Source: Bacillota bacterium
Lineage (GTDB): Bacteria; Bacillota; Clostridia; Saccharofermentanales; Fastidiosipilaceae
Assembly (NCBI GenBank): GCA_023388435.1
Contig: JAEWGG010000009.1
Span: 1 to 59,597, forward strand
Direction: 5' to 3'
DNA length: 59,597 bases
Part shown: positions 33,930-42,229 of the stretch, one piece after another
Layout: the number at the start of each line of letters is the position of its first letter
Position numbering within the stretch: the first letter of the stretch is position 1
Translations under genes and position numbers: made by a program
The notes under the pieces: generated by a model
The model's database searches: none
Told to the model about the DNA's origin: nothing
What the model saw: only the letters and a program-made list of their open reading frames with translations

Positions 33930-34440
33930 AGAAGACCTCCTCCAGGCGCTTTTTCGCCTCGGGGTCCTCAGCCGGCCAGCCCAGGGCGAGGGCCGAGTAT
34001 ACGAGACGCCCCTCCCCGATGCCCCAGCGCCGCCAGTAGGGCGCCAGCTCCGGGGCCCCAAAGCAGTCGCGGAACTGGTTGATCCAGACACTGCCCAGGC
34101 CTTCGGCGCTACACTGGAGCATCATATTCATCAGGGCACAGGACATATCTTCGCGCCCCATGGGGCTATCTGTGGGAAAGGAGACGAAGATGAGATACGG
34201 GGCCCCATAGCAGAAGTCCTTCTCTCGCCCCAGGACCCGACAGGCCTGCTTCACGAAGTCCTGGTGTGTGGAGCCCGGGCCGAGGACATGAAATTGCAGG
34301 TTTTGGCGGTTGCAGGCCGTGGGCGCCAGGCGGGCGGCTTCGGTCACCCTGGCCAGGACCTCGGATTCCACAGGCCTGTCTTCAAAACGGCGGATTGACT
34401 TGCGCTGTCGGATACAGGACAGAACTTCTTTATTTCCCAT
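33919..34440 (-). CDS. Nitroreductase family protein
   Basis: This 173-residue FMN-dependent oxidoreductase shows the opening RKSIRRFEDRPVESEVL, the APTACNRQNLQFHVL segment and the C-terminal LALGWPAEDP, all typical of small nitroreductases. It probably forms a homodimer reducing an unidentified substrate. It overlaps fhs, so they are co-transcribed. No specific role in folate metabolism follows from sequence. Confidence 0.88.
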   Translation of the reverse strand: MGNKEVLSCIRQRKSIRRFEDRPVESEVLARVTEAARLAPTACNRQNLQFHVLGPGSTHQDFVKQACRVLGREKDFCYGAPYLIFVSFPTDSPMGREDMSCALMNMMLQCSAEGLGSVWINQFRDCFGAPELAPYWRRWGIGEGRLVYSALALGWPAEDPEAKKRLEEVFYVD

Positions 34441-34515
34441 ATACTCGCCTCACTTTCAGAGATTCTAAGCTCGACGCTCTTCCCCAGTGCCGGGCCAGAT
34501 CGGAGTCTCCCACGA

Positions 34516-35367
34516 TTAGCGTGCCATGAGCTTCCATCCGGCCAGAATCCAGGAGCTGGGCAGCAATTTGGCCGCGATGCGTACCAGCTTGAAGGGGCGG
34601 GACCAGACGGACTCGCGCTTCCCTTTTACCATATCACGGTAGGCCCGATGGGCAATATATTCCGGGCTGCTGGCCAGGCGATCTGAACCCAGGTGGCGCA
34701 CCTTACCATAGCGGTAGGCCTGGTCGAAGAAGCGGGTGCGAACGGTGCCGGGCAGCACCGTCGTCACGGCGATACCCCGCGGCTCCAGTTCCACAGACAG
34801 GGCGGCGGCGAAGGAGCGCACATAGGACTTGGTGGCCGCATAGACTGCCATATTGGGCAGCGGCGAAAAGGCTGCGGTGGAGGCCACAGGCAGGAGTCGA
34901 GCGCCGGCGGCCATACGCTGGAGCAGGCAGTGGCTGAGACTGGTCAGAGCCTGGCTGTTCAGGCTGATCTGCTTCAGGCTCTCCTCAAGAGGCAGGTCCA
35001 GGAATTCCCCGAAGAGCCCCGCCCCCGCAGCGAGGAAGGCCAGGCCGAAGTCCTGGGGCGCCTTGCGGATCTCAGCTTGGAAGTCCGCCAATTCCTCGGC
35101 ATTTGTCAGGTCGCAGATGAAATAGCGACAGCGGTAGTAGCTCTCGATTTCCGCCGCCTGAAGGGCCAGTTCTTCCCTCCGCCCCTGAATCCAGATCTCG
35201 TCAATTTCAAGGGCTTTGAAGCTTTGCGCTGAACTGGTCTCTGCCGCCCGATAGCGTCGGCGCTGCTTCCTGGTCCAATATAAGCGGAGCTCCTGTTGTT
35301 GCAGGAGCTCCTTTAGAAAGGCCTGTCCGATGCCCGAACTGGCCCCAGTGATCAATGCGATTGCCAA
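34516..35367 (-). CDS. Short-chain dehydrogenase/reductase
   Basis: This Rossmann-fold oxidoreductase has TGASSGIG at the N-terminus, an AAGAG motif, and the catalytic Ser-Tyr-Lys set around STAAFSPLPNMAVYAATKSY. Between the first helix and second strand there is an insertion of about 35 basic residues, which is unusual. The start is TTG at 35367, directly abutting the gpmA stop, with AAAGG upstream. The C-terminal hydrophobic segment may associate with the membrane. Substrate is unknown. Confidence 0.85.
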   Translation of the reverse strand: MAIALITGASSGIGQAFLKELLQQQELRLYWTRKQRRRYRAAETSSAQSFKALEIDEIWIQGRREELALQAAEIESYYRCRYFICDLTNAEELADFQAEIRKAPQDFGLAFLAAGAGLFGEFLDLPLEESLKQISLNSQALTSLSHCLLQRMAAGARLLPVASTAAFSPLPNMAVYAATKSYVRSFAAALSVELEPRGIAVTTVLPGTVRTRFFDQAYRYGKVRHLGSDRLASSPEYIAHRAYRDMVKGKRESVWSRPFKLVRIAAKLLPSSWILAGWKLMAR

Positions 35368-36114
35368 TTACTTAGCCTTTCCCTGATTAGCCACGGCGGA
35401 CATGCGGGCCTGGATGGCCTCCTGGTCACCGAGGTAGTACTTCTTGATGAAGTTAAAGTCGTCGTCGAACTCATAGACCAGGGGAACGGCCGTGGGAATA
35501 TTGACGCCGATGATCTCCTCGTCGCTGAGATTTTCGAAATATTTCACCAGGGCGCGGAGCGAGTTGCCGTGGGCGGCGATGATCACACGCTTACCGGCCT
35601 CCATCTGCGGACGGATCACCTCGTTGAAGTAGGGCACGGTGCGCTCAATGGTAATGGCCAGACTCTCCGTCAGCGGGAGTTCCTGCTTGTCCGCCACCTC
35701 ACGGTAGGCGTCATGCTGGCGGGGGCTGCGCTCGTCCGTCTCCTCCAGGGCGGGTGGGGCAATGTCGAAGGAACGACGCCAGATTTTTACCTGCTCCTCG
35801 CCATACTTCGCGGCGGTCTCGGCCTTGTTCAGTCCCTGCAGGGCGCCATAGTGGCGCTCGTTGAGCTTCCAGCTCTTGACCACCGGCAACCACTCGCGGT
35901 CCATGTTCTCCAGGACCAGGTTCAGGGTGTGGATGGCGCGCTTCAGGTAGGAGGTGTAGCAGATATCGAAGTCGTAGCCTTCAGCCTTCAGGACGCGGCC
36001 GCCCTCGCGGGCCTCCTCGCGGCCCTTCTCCGACAGGTCCACATCCGTCCAGCCAGTAAAGAGATTCAGCTTGTTCCATTCGCTCTCGCCGTGGCGAATC
36101 AGTACCAATTTCAT
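35368..36114 (-). CDS. gpmA: 2,3-bisphosphoglycerate-dependent phosphoglycerate mutase
   Basis: This glycolytic enzyme interconverts 3- and 2-phosphoglycerate. It has the phosphohistidine LIRHGESEWN (H8), GWTDVDLSEKG, NERHYGALQGLNK and the second His in AAHGNSLRAL. The full-length dPGM form has 248 residues. The leader contains an imperfect stem-loop at about 36139-36166 before the AUG. It is first of an operon with the SDR. Confidence 0.96.
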   Translation of the reverse strand: MKLVLIRHGESEWNKLNLFTGWTDVDLSEKGREEAREGGRVLKAEGYDFDICYTSYLKRAIHTLNLVLENMDREWLPVVKSWKLNERHYGALQGLNKAETAAKYGEEQVKIWRRSFDIAPPALEETDERSPRQHDAYREVADKQELPLTESLAITIERTVPYFNEVIRPQMEAGKRVIIAAHGNSLRALVKYFENLSDEEIIGVNIPTAVPLVYEFDDDFNFIKKYYLGDQEAIQARMSAVANQGKAK

Positions 36115-36189
36115 CGTGTGTATACCTCATTTCACGCTCTCCAGCAGCGTCAGACGAAGCGCTGGAGAATGGTTTAGACTTTCGCTAAT

Positions 36190-36217
36190 CATATAGCAAA
36201 TCAGGGCTCTGCCGCAA
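36190..36217 (-). promoter_or_regulatory. Promoter of gpmA
   Basis: On the minus strand, TTGCGG (36212-36217) and TATATG (36190-36195) are 16 bases apart. They lie partly in the 3' end of the carboxypeptidase gene. Confidence 0.6.
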
Positions 36218-37421
36218 GATTTCCTCCGTCTTGTCCGTAGGTCTCAAGCAGATCAAAGATGGTCTTCATGCCCTGGTCCCGCTCCTCCGTAGAGTGGTAG
36301 GCCAGGCCGAGGACAATGAAGCTCCGCTGCCGGGTATTCTGATACAGGCTGACCAGGTTGTAGCTATTCTCCAAGGAGCCTGTCTTAATCCCCTGTACAT
36401 GGGGATTATAAAATGGGTCTTCCGGATGCAAAAAGCGGTTGCTGTTCTTCCACTCAACGCTGTAAGCAGCCGGTAGCTGAGCCTTATAAAGTGGACTGGC
36501 GACGGCCTCACGAATCCAATCATACTGGAGCAGGTGCTGAGTCACGGCGAGGAGGTCACGGGCGGAACTGCCATCCTCGTAGCTGTAGCCGCTGGGGTCG
36601 CTGATGTGGGTATCTCTGTATCCAGAGCTCTGGAGATAGTCGGACAAGCCCTGAAGGAAGCGCTGGATGGCCTCCGTAACCGGAAGCTCAGCTCCAGCCA
36701 GCCGTCGGCCGCCAATGACCGCCAGGGCGTAGGCCGCATCGTTGCCTGAGGGGACCAGCATGCCTTCGATGAGGTTGCGGACGCTGTAGCGTTCTCCCAC
36801 CTGAAGCCAGGCGAGGCTGGACTCAGGCTTGATGAGTTCGTCGACGGCGGCCTCATAGCTGTAGACCTCATCGGGTGACAGGTAGCTCAGGGCGTAGGCG
36901 ATGCAAAAAAGCTTTTCACAGCTGGCGGGGATAATCGCTTCCTGCTCCCCCCGCAGATAGAGGAGGCGCTGCTCGCCCAGGTCGTATATGGCCACAGAGC
37001 GCGCGGCAATCTGATCCAGGACCTGCCGCTGCTCGGTTGAAAAGTCTGGGGCGCGCTGACTCAGGTCCTGGGTCTGGTCCGGAGTCTTCGGAACTAGTTC
37101 CTGCAGACCAGGCGTCGCGATGTCCTGCGGGGATGGAAACGTTCTGAACAGACGCCTCTGGATTGGCTCACGAAGAAGATAGGCCGCACAGCAGAGGCAG
37201 AGCAGGCAGAGGGCCAGAATGAGTCCATAGCGCCGCCTCTGCCGTCTCCGCTGCACCTGGCGCAAGTAGGCCTGGCGCTCGCGCAGGATCCGGGCCTGGC
37301 GTCCGGCGCTGGGGGCCTCCCCCGCCCATTCAGCGCCCTGGTCCGCAGGAAAGGAGCTGGGCTGTTTCTGGCTTCTTCGCTGAGCCCTGTCTCCGCTTCT
37401 CCAGTGGGGGGACCCTTGCAT
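36201..37421 (-). CDS. D-alanyl-D-alanine carboxypeptidase (peptidase S11)
   Basis: This membrane-bound penicillin-binding protein trims the terminal D-Ala of peptidoglycan stem peptides. It has a 60-residue basic cytoplasmic tail and a single helix at about 64-83 as signal-anchor. The three active-site motifs are S167-C-E-K170 (SxxK), S225-G-N227 (SxN) and KTG at about 346-348. The SxxK has Cys-Glu in the variable positions, which is uncommon. It starts with ATG behind GAGGTG and is divergent from trpS. Confidence 0.9.
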   Translation of the reverse strand: MQGSPHWRSGDRAQRRSQKQPSSFPADQGAEWAGEAPSAGRQARILRERQAYLRQVQRRRQRRRYGLILALCLLCLCCAAYLLREPIQRRLFRTFPSPQDIATPGLQELVPKTPDQTQDLSQRAPDFSTEQRQVLDQIAARSVAIYDLGEQRLLYLRGEQEAIIPASCEKLFCIAYALSYLSPDEVYSYEAAVDELIKPESSLAWLQVGERYSVRNLIEGMLVPSGNDAAYALAVIGGRRLAGAELPVTEAIQRFLQGLSDYLQSSGYRDTHISDPSGYSYEDGSSARDLLAVTQHLLQYDWIREAVASPLYKAQLPAAYSVEWKNSNRFLHPEDPFYNPHVQGIKTGSLENSYNLVSLYQNTRQRSFIVLGLAYHSTEERDQGMKTIFDLLETYGQDGGNLAAEP

Positions 37422-37474
37422 GCTGCACCTCGCTCTCTAAATCTTGAGCTCTGTCATCCATCTGTTTCGCCTAT

Positions 37475-37503
37475 ATAATAGCTGAAAATTTTTTCTGTCC
37501 CAA
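37475..37503 (-). promoter_or_regulatory. Promoter of the D,D-carboxypeptidase gene
   Basis: TTGGGA (37498-37503) and TATTAT (37475-37480) on the minus strand are separated by 17 bases, about 55 bases before the start codon. Confidence 0.72.
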
Positions 37504-37582
37504 TATTTGATTTCTAACCCAATAGTTGACCCCGACTGCGAAGCCCAGGCAGGAAGCTGAAATTGCCCGCCCTGGCCCCTCG

Positions 37583-37591
37583 TGCTAGAAT
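37583..37591 (+). promoter_or_regulatory. Extended -10 promoter of trpS
   Basis: TGCTAGAAT on the plus strand lies 36 bases before the trpS start. The leader is then only about 30 nucleotides, too short for a T-box. Confidence 0.65.
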
Positions 37592-37627
37592 CTCAGCAGC
37601 TATAGAAACAGTTAGGAGTAGCGCACC

Positions 37628-38632
37628 ATGGATCAGCAAGCTGTAGTTCTCACCGGAGATCGGCCCACTGGCCACCTGCACATCGGCCACTATGTCGGCT
37701 CCATCCGCAAACGACTGGAGCTCCAGTCCCAGTTCAGCACCAATTATGTGATGATCGCGGACATGCAGGCCCTCACGGACAACGCCCATGAACCCGCCAA
37801 GGTCCGGGACAATGTTTTTCAAGTCTGCTGTGACTATCTGGCCTGCGGCATCGACCCGGCCAAGAGCAAAATCTTCATCCAGTCCCTGGTCCCCGAACTC
37901 AGCGAACTGACGGTCTTCTACCTCAATTTTGTGACCCTGGCCCGCCTGAAGCGAAATCCGACCGTCAAGGCCGAGATGCAGCAGAAGGGCTATGGTGATA
38001 CCGTGCCAGCGGGTTTTCTTGTCTATCCCGTGAGCCAGGCTGCGGACATCACCGCCTTCAACACCCGTTACGTGCCTGTCGGTGAGGACCAACTGCCGAT
38101 GATCGAACAGACAAATGAGCTGGTGCGCCACATCAACAATTTCTTCCAGGCTGACTTACTCCAGGACTGCGAACCCATACTTTCCCGCGTCCGCCGCCTG
38201 CCGGGAACAGACGGGGGCCTCAAGATGGGCAAGAGCCTCGGGAACTGCATCTACCTCTCTGACGATGCCGACACGCTCAAGAAAAAAGTCATGTCCATGT
38301 TCACCGACCCTGGCCACCTCCGCGTCGAAGATCCCGGTAAGGTGGAGGGCAATCCCGTCTTCACCTACCTGGATGCCTTTGATCCCGATCAGGAGGAACT
38401 GGAGGCCTGGAAAGAACACTACCGCCGAGGCGGTCTGGGGGATGTGAAAGTCAAGCGCCGCCTTCTGGATGTCCTGGAGGCTGAACTGGCCCCGATCCGC
38501 CAGCGCCGTCTGGAATTCGAAGAGCACGAAGATGAGATCATGGCCCTGCTTAAGAAGAACAGCGCCGAGGCCAGATTGGTGGCCCAGGAGACGCTGTCGC
38601 GCCTCAAGAAGGCCATGCAGCTGGACTACTGA
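37628..38632 (+). CDS. trpS: Tryptophanyl-tRNA synthetase
   Basis: This class I synthetase charges tRNA-Trp. It has the HIGH-like motif PTGHLHIGHYVGS at residues 13-25 and the KMSKS-like LKMGKSLGN near residue 200. At 334 residues it is full length. Its ATG follows AGGAG. The gene is convergent with tRNA-Ser, which is followed by a long terminator. Confidence 0.95.
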   Translation: MDQQAVVLTGDRPTGHLHIGHYVGSIRKRLELQSQFSTNYVMIADMQALTDNAHEPAKVRDNVFQVCCDYLACGIDPAKSKIFIQSLVPELSELTVFYLNFVTLARLKRNPTVKAEMQQKGYGDTVPAGFLVYPVSQAADITAFNTRYVPVGEDQLPMIEQTNELVRHINNFFQADLLQDCEPILSRVRRLPGTDGGLKMGKSLGNCIYLSDDADTLKKKVMSMFTDPGHLRVEDPGKVEGNPVFTYLDAFDPDQEELEAWKEHYRRGGLGDVKVKRRLLDVLEAELAPIRQRRLEFEEHEDEIMALLKKNSAEARLVAQETLSRLKKAMQLDY

Positions 38633-38704
38633 AATCTGAATCCTTGTGTAAGGGGGCGGATAGGCCTCCCCCTTCTCCCATTCACTTTGTACAAGGCAGA
38701 AAGC

Positions 38705-38754
38705 AAAAAACAGGGAGGGCCAGAATACCCGAGCGGATATTCTGGCCCTCCCTG
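38705..38754 (-). terminator. Strong terminator of tRNA-Ser
   Basis: A 17-bp perfect stem (38711-38727 with 38738-38754) and a 10-base loop are followed by six U on the minus strand. It may also block trpS read-through from the plus strand, though that side has no U run. Confidence 0.92.
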
Positions 38755-38760
38755 TAATTC

Positions 38761-38849
38761 TGGCGGAGAGAGTGGGATTCGAACCCACGGAAGCTCGCGC
38801 TTCGCCGGTTTTCAAGACCGGTGCCTTAAACCAGCTCGACCATCTCTCC
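38761..38849 (-). tRNA. tRNA-Ser (anticodon UGA)
   Basis: The 89-base gene has the long variable arm typical of serine tRNAs, anticodon loop CTTGAAA giving UGA, T-loop GTTCGAATC and an encoded CCA end. The acceptor stem GGAGAGA pairs with TCTCTCC. Confidence 0.95.
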
Positions 38850-38885
38850 GTATCTGTGTCCGTCTCGCCTGACGGCCGCTGCGGA

Positions 38886-38914
38886 CAAAAAGAAAAGCCC
38901 CGTTGTCGGGGCTT
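38886..38914 (-). terminator. Terminator of tRNA-Ala
   Basis: AAGCCCCG and CGGGGCTT form a stem with a four-base loop, followed by TTCTTTTT on the minus strand. It lies between tRNA-Ala and tRNA-Ser. No separate tRNA-Ser promoter is clear. Confidence 0.85.
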
Positions 38915-38927
38915 CTCTCTGTGCTTC

Positions 38928-39003
<76 letters not shown>

Positions 39004-39034
39004 GCTTCGCGTTCTGGCGCTCAGCACAATGGAT

Positions 39035-39063
39035 AGTTTAGCGCCTTGCATTCTTCCTGTCAA
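39035..39063 (-). promoter_or_regulatory. Sigma-A promoter of tRNA-Ala
   Basis: TTGACA (39058-39063) and TAAACT (39035-39040) are separated by 17 bases on the minus strand, about 31 bases before the tRNA. Confidence 0.85.
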
Positions 39064-39189
39064 GTCCCTTTTTTCACACTTTTAAAAAAATTTTTTTGCC
39101 AGAGTATAAGGCCGCCCGTTCCGTTAGAATACTAGAGAAGCTTGCGGCCGCCACAGTGGCGCTTGCAGACCCATATAAAAGGAGGCCCC

Positions 39190-40116
39190 ATGTCCCCACG
39201 CCACAGCTACCAGGCCCGCCATCGCGTGGCCATCTGCTACGACTTCGACCTCACACTCTCCCCAGATAACATGCAGTCCCAGGGCTACATACAGGACCTC
39301 ATCGCTGGCAATCCCGAACAACTGAGCGATGTGTCTGACTTCTGGCGACAGTGCAACGAACTGGGCCGCCGCCAGAACATGGATCCGAACCTGGCCTACA
39401 TGTACTGCATGCTCCACTTTCGTCGGGCCACAAGCCCGCTCAGCCGTCAGGAGCTTCGCAGCTACGGCCGTGCCATCCGCTTCTATCCAGGTCTCGAGGA
39501 CTGGTTTGAGCGGCTTAACGCCTACGGGGCGGAACTCGGTTTAGAAGTCGAGCACTATGTCATCTCCTCTGGTCTCAAGGAAATGATCGAGGCCTCCCGC
39601 CTCGGCCAGGCGGGCGTCTTCCGTGAGATCTACGCCTCGGCTTTTTGCTACAACGCGCGTGATGAGGCGATCTGGCCGGCCCAGGCTGTCAACTATACGA
39701 ACAAGACCCAGTTTCTCTTTCGTATTTCCAAAGGTATCTTTGATGTCAATGACAACAGAGTCAACAGCAGCCTTGGCCCCGAAGAGCTACATGTCCCCTT
39801 CCGCAATATGATCTACATCGGAGACAGTGACACCGACATTCCCTGCATGACCCTGGTCCGCCGTTACGGAGGCCAGGCCATCGCCGTCTACGATTCCCAG
39901 ACGCAGGAGCCCGGGGTGGAGACCAGCGCCAAAGTCCGGAAGCTGCTGGCCGAAGAACGCATCTCCCACTGTGCCCCCAGCGACTATCGTCCCGACCAGA
40001 AGCTCTACGCTCTGCTCCAGTCCATCCTGCGCCACCTGGCCGCGCGGGAGGATTTGATTGAGCTGGAAGCGAGGGAGCTGGGGCGCCTGGATGGGACAAA
40101 AATCAGCCCGCTCTGA
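39190..40116 (+). CDS. HAD superfamily hydrolase
   Basis: This 308-residue protein is a haloacid-dehalogenase-fold phosphatase. Motif I is CYDFDLTLSP with the catalytic aspartates at 18 and 20, and the metal-binding motif IV is YIGDSDTDIPCM. A large helical cap lies between. The substrate is unknown. The ATG at 39190 has AAAGGAGG upstream; an earlier ATG at 39142 is out of context. It is a single-gene unit. Confidence 0.87.
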   Translation: MSPRHSYQARHRVAICYDFDLTLSPDNMQSQGYIQDLIAGNPEQLSDVSDFWRQCNELGRRQNMDPNLAYMYCMLHFRRATSPLSRQELRSYGRAIRFYPGLEDWFERLNAYGAELGLEVEHYVISSGLKEMIEASRLGQAGVFREIYASAFCYNARDEAIWPAQAVNYTNKTQFLFRISKGIFDVNDNRVNSSLGPEELHVPFRNMIYIGDSDTDIPCMTLVRRYGGQAIAVYDSQTQEPGVETSAKVRKLLAEERISHCAPSDYRPDQKLYALLQSILRHLAAREDLIELEARELGRLDGTKISPL

Positions 40117-40140
40117 CCAGCTCGGCGGCGCAGGCAAGCT

Positions 40141-40164
40141 GGGCCCCAGGGTCTCCTGGGGTCC
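40141..40164 (+). terminator. Hairpin downstream of the HAD gene
   Basis: A 10-bp stem with one GU pair and loop GTCT lies 24 bases after the stop codon. No U run follows on the plus strand, so termination would be weak. Confidence 0.4.
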
Positions 40165-40186
40165 GCTGAGCAGGGACCGGGAGCTG

Positions 40187-40195
40187 TGCTAGAAT
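40187..40195 (+). promoter_or_regulatory. Extended -10 promoter of pepF
   Basis: TGCTAGAAT (within TGTGCTAGAAT) on the plus strand gives a leader of about 120 bases. I see no known riboswitch in that leader. Confidence 0.62.
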
Positions 40196-40321
40196 TGAAC
40201 AAATCTATTCACACGTAGCAGCCTGAGCTCAGCGCCAGGTCCAGCCCCAGCGAGGCAGGCCCCCGACCCTGCAGGTCTGGCCTCAGCCGGGAGTATAGAA
40301 AAAAGGAGTGAACCCGAAATT

Positions 40322-42139
40322 ATGGCCCAAGCTAAACGTCACGAAATTCCCCGCGAACTCTGCTGGGACCCCCAGCTCCTCTACGCCAGCGACGAAGTCT
40401 TCCGCGAGGCCATGGGCGAGCAGCAAAAGCGCATTGACGCCTTTTGCCAAAAGTACCAGAACAGGATCTCCCAGTTCCAGACGGCCGAGCAGGTGCTGAG
40501 CCTCTACGAGGAACTCGAACCCCTGGCCCAGAACTTCGAGCCCCTGTTCACCTATCCCTCCTTACGCAGCGATGTGGACATGCACAACCGGGAGGCCTCG
40601 CGGCTCAGCCAGGAGGCTGAGTGCCTACTGGCCCAGTGCTACGCCCAGCTCTCCTTCGTCAACAGTGAGCTGCTCGAATTGGACAGCTCCCTCCTGGAGG
40701 AGGCCGCCGAGCGCGATGGGCGCTACCGCCGCTCCATTGAAGACCTGCTGCGCCAGAAGCCGCACCAGCTGAGCAAGGAGACGGAGCGCGTACTCAGCGC
40801 CCTCTCCCCCATCCTCAATGCCCCAGAGAGCAATTATGCCCTGACCCGCGCCACAGACTTCCACTTCCCGGACATCCACACAGCCCAGGGCCCTGTGGCC
40901 AACAGCTTCGTCGGCTATGAGAACAACTTCTGCTCCGAAGACGATACCGAGCTGCGCCGCGGAGCCTTCGCCAGCTTCTCTGAAGGCCTGCGCCACTACG
41001 TACACTGCATCGGACAGGACTACTACACCCAGGTGCAGAAGGAGAAAATTCTCTCCCAGCTCCGCGGATACGACTCCGTCCTGGACTATCTCCTGGACAG
41101 ACAGGAGGTGGATCAGGAACTCTACATGCGCCAGATTGACGTGACCATGGAGGCCCTGGCCCCCCATATGCGGCGCTTTGCCAAACTTCTCCAACGCATG
41201 CACGGCCTTGAGGAGATGCACTACGCCGATCTCAAGCTGAGCCTCGACTCCGCCTATAGCCCCGAGATCAGCATCCCTGAGTCCAAGCGTATGTGCCGTG
41301 AAGCCCTCTCCCTCCTCGGGCCTGAATACATGAGCATCGTCGACCGCATGCTGGATGAGCGCCGCATCGACTACGCCCAGAATGCGGGCAAGAGCAGCGG
41401 CGGCTACTGCGCGAGTCCCTACGGACACAGCAGCTTCATCCTCCTGAACTGGAGCGGCAAGATGGACGAGGTTTTCACCCTCGCCCACGAACTGGGACAC
41501 GCCGGCCACTTCAACCTGGCCATGCAGAATCAGAACTACTTCAACAGCGACTGCTCCATGTACCAGGTCGAGGCCCCCTCCACCTGTAACGAACTCTTCC
41601 TGGCGAAATACTTACACGGGCAAAAGCCAGATGACCCCCGCTTCCGCCGCTGGGTTCTGGCCGCTCAAATTGAAAAAACCTACTACCACAACTTCGTCAC
41701 CCACTTCCTGGAGGCCGCCTACCAGCGCGAGGTCTACCGCCGCATCGACCAGGGGGACGTGCTGGGTGCCGAGGACTTTTCGGAACTCTACCTCGAGCAG
41801 CTCAAGCGCTTCTGGGGGGACGCCATCGTCTACGATCCCGGATGCGAGCTGACCTGGATGCGCCAGGGCCATTACTACGCCGGACTCTACCCCTACACCT
41901 ACAGCGCCGGTCTGACCATCGCCACCGCCGTCATGCAGCGGGTGGAAAAAGAGGGCCAGCCCGCCATCGATGACTGGCTCCGAACCCTCAAGGCTGGCGG
42001 CTCCCTCAGCCCACTGGACTTCGCCCTCTCGGCCGGCATTGATATCCGCAGTGAGCAGCCCCTGCGTGACACCATCGCCTATATCGGACAGATCATCGAC
42101 GAGATTGAGCAGCTCTGTGACGAGATCGGAGACTGCTAA
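40322..42139 (+). CDS. pepF: Oligoendopeptidase F (M3 family)
   Basis: This cytoplasmic zinc metallopeptidase degrades oligopeptides of roughly 7-17 residues. It is 605 residues long with HELGH at 389-393 and the third zinc ligand (Glu) in QVEAPSTCNE. The M3 N-terminal helical domain covers about residues 1-200. The ribosome site AAAGGAG is 13 bases from the ATG, a long spacing, but I see no better start. With the opp importer it could process imported peptides. Confidence 0.94.
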   Translation: MAQAKRHEIPRELCWDPQLLYASDEVFREAMGEQQKRIDAFCQKYQNRISQFQTAEQVLSLYEELEPLAQNFEPLFTYPSLRSDVDMHNREASRLSQEAECLLAQCYAQLSFVNSELLELDSSLLEEAAERDGRYRRSIEDLLRQKPHQLSKETERVLSALSPILNAPESNYALTRATDFHFPDIHTAQGPVANSFVGYENNFCSEDDTELRRGAFASFSEGLRHYVHCIGQDYYTQVQKEKILSQLRGYDSVLDYLLDRQEVDQELYMRQIDVTMEALAPHMRRFAKLLQRMHGLEEMHYADLKLSLDSAYSPEISIPESKRMCREALSLLGPEYMSIVDRMLDERRIDYAQNAGKSSGGYCASPYGHSSFILLNWSGKMDEVFTLAHELGHAGHFNLAMQNQNYFNSDCSMYQVEAPSTCNELFLAKYLHGQKPDDPRFRRWVLAAQIEKTYYHNFVTHFLEAAYQREVYRRIDQGDVLGAEDFSELYLEQLKRFWGDAIVYDPGCELTWMRQGHYYAGLYPYTYSAGLTIATAVMQRVEKEGQPAIDDWLRTLKAGGSLSPLDFALSAGIDIRSEQPLRDTIAYIGQIIDEIEQLCDEIGDC

Positions 42140-42170
42140 GTACAGAGGCCAAGGACTTTCCTGGAAGACC

Positions 42171-42210
42171 CAGCCACAGGATAGCAATCTTGTGGCTGTT
42201 CTTCTCTGTT
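42171..42210 (+). terminator. Terminator between pepF and rlmD
   Basis: A 12-bp stem (42171-42182 with 42187-42198, one GU) and loop AGCA are followed by TTCTTCTCTGTTT. It is a moderate intrinsic terminator. Confidence 0.7.
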
Positions 42211-42229
42211 TCCCGTAGGAGTGAGCCCC

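Noticed and set aside
33027..34082. 351-codon plus-strand frame opposite fhs
   Set aside because: It is antisense to a complete fhs gene with all motifs.
37430..37627. T-box leader for trpS
   Set aside because: The leader from the -10 is only about 30 bases and no T-box sequence is present.
40625..41509. 294-codon minus-strand frame
   Set aside because: It is antisense to pepF, which has the full zinc motif.
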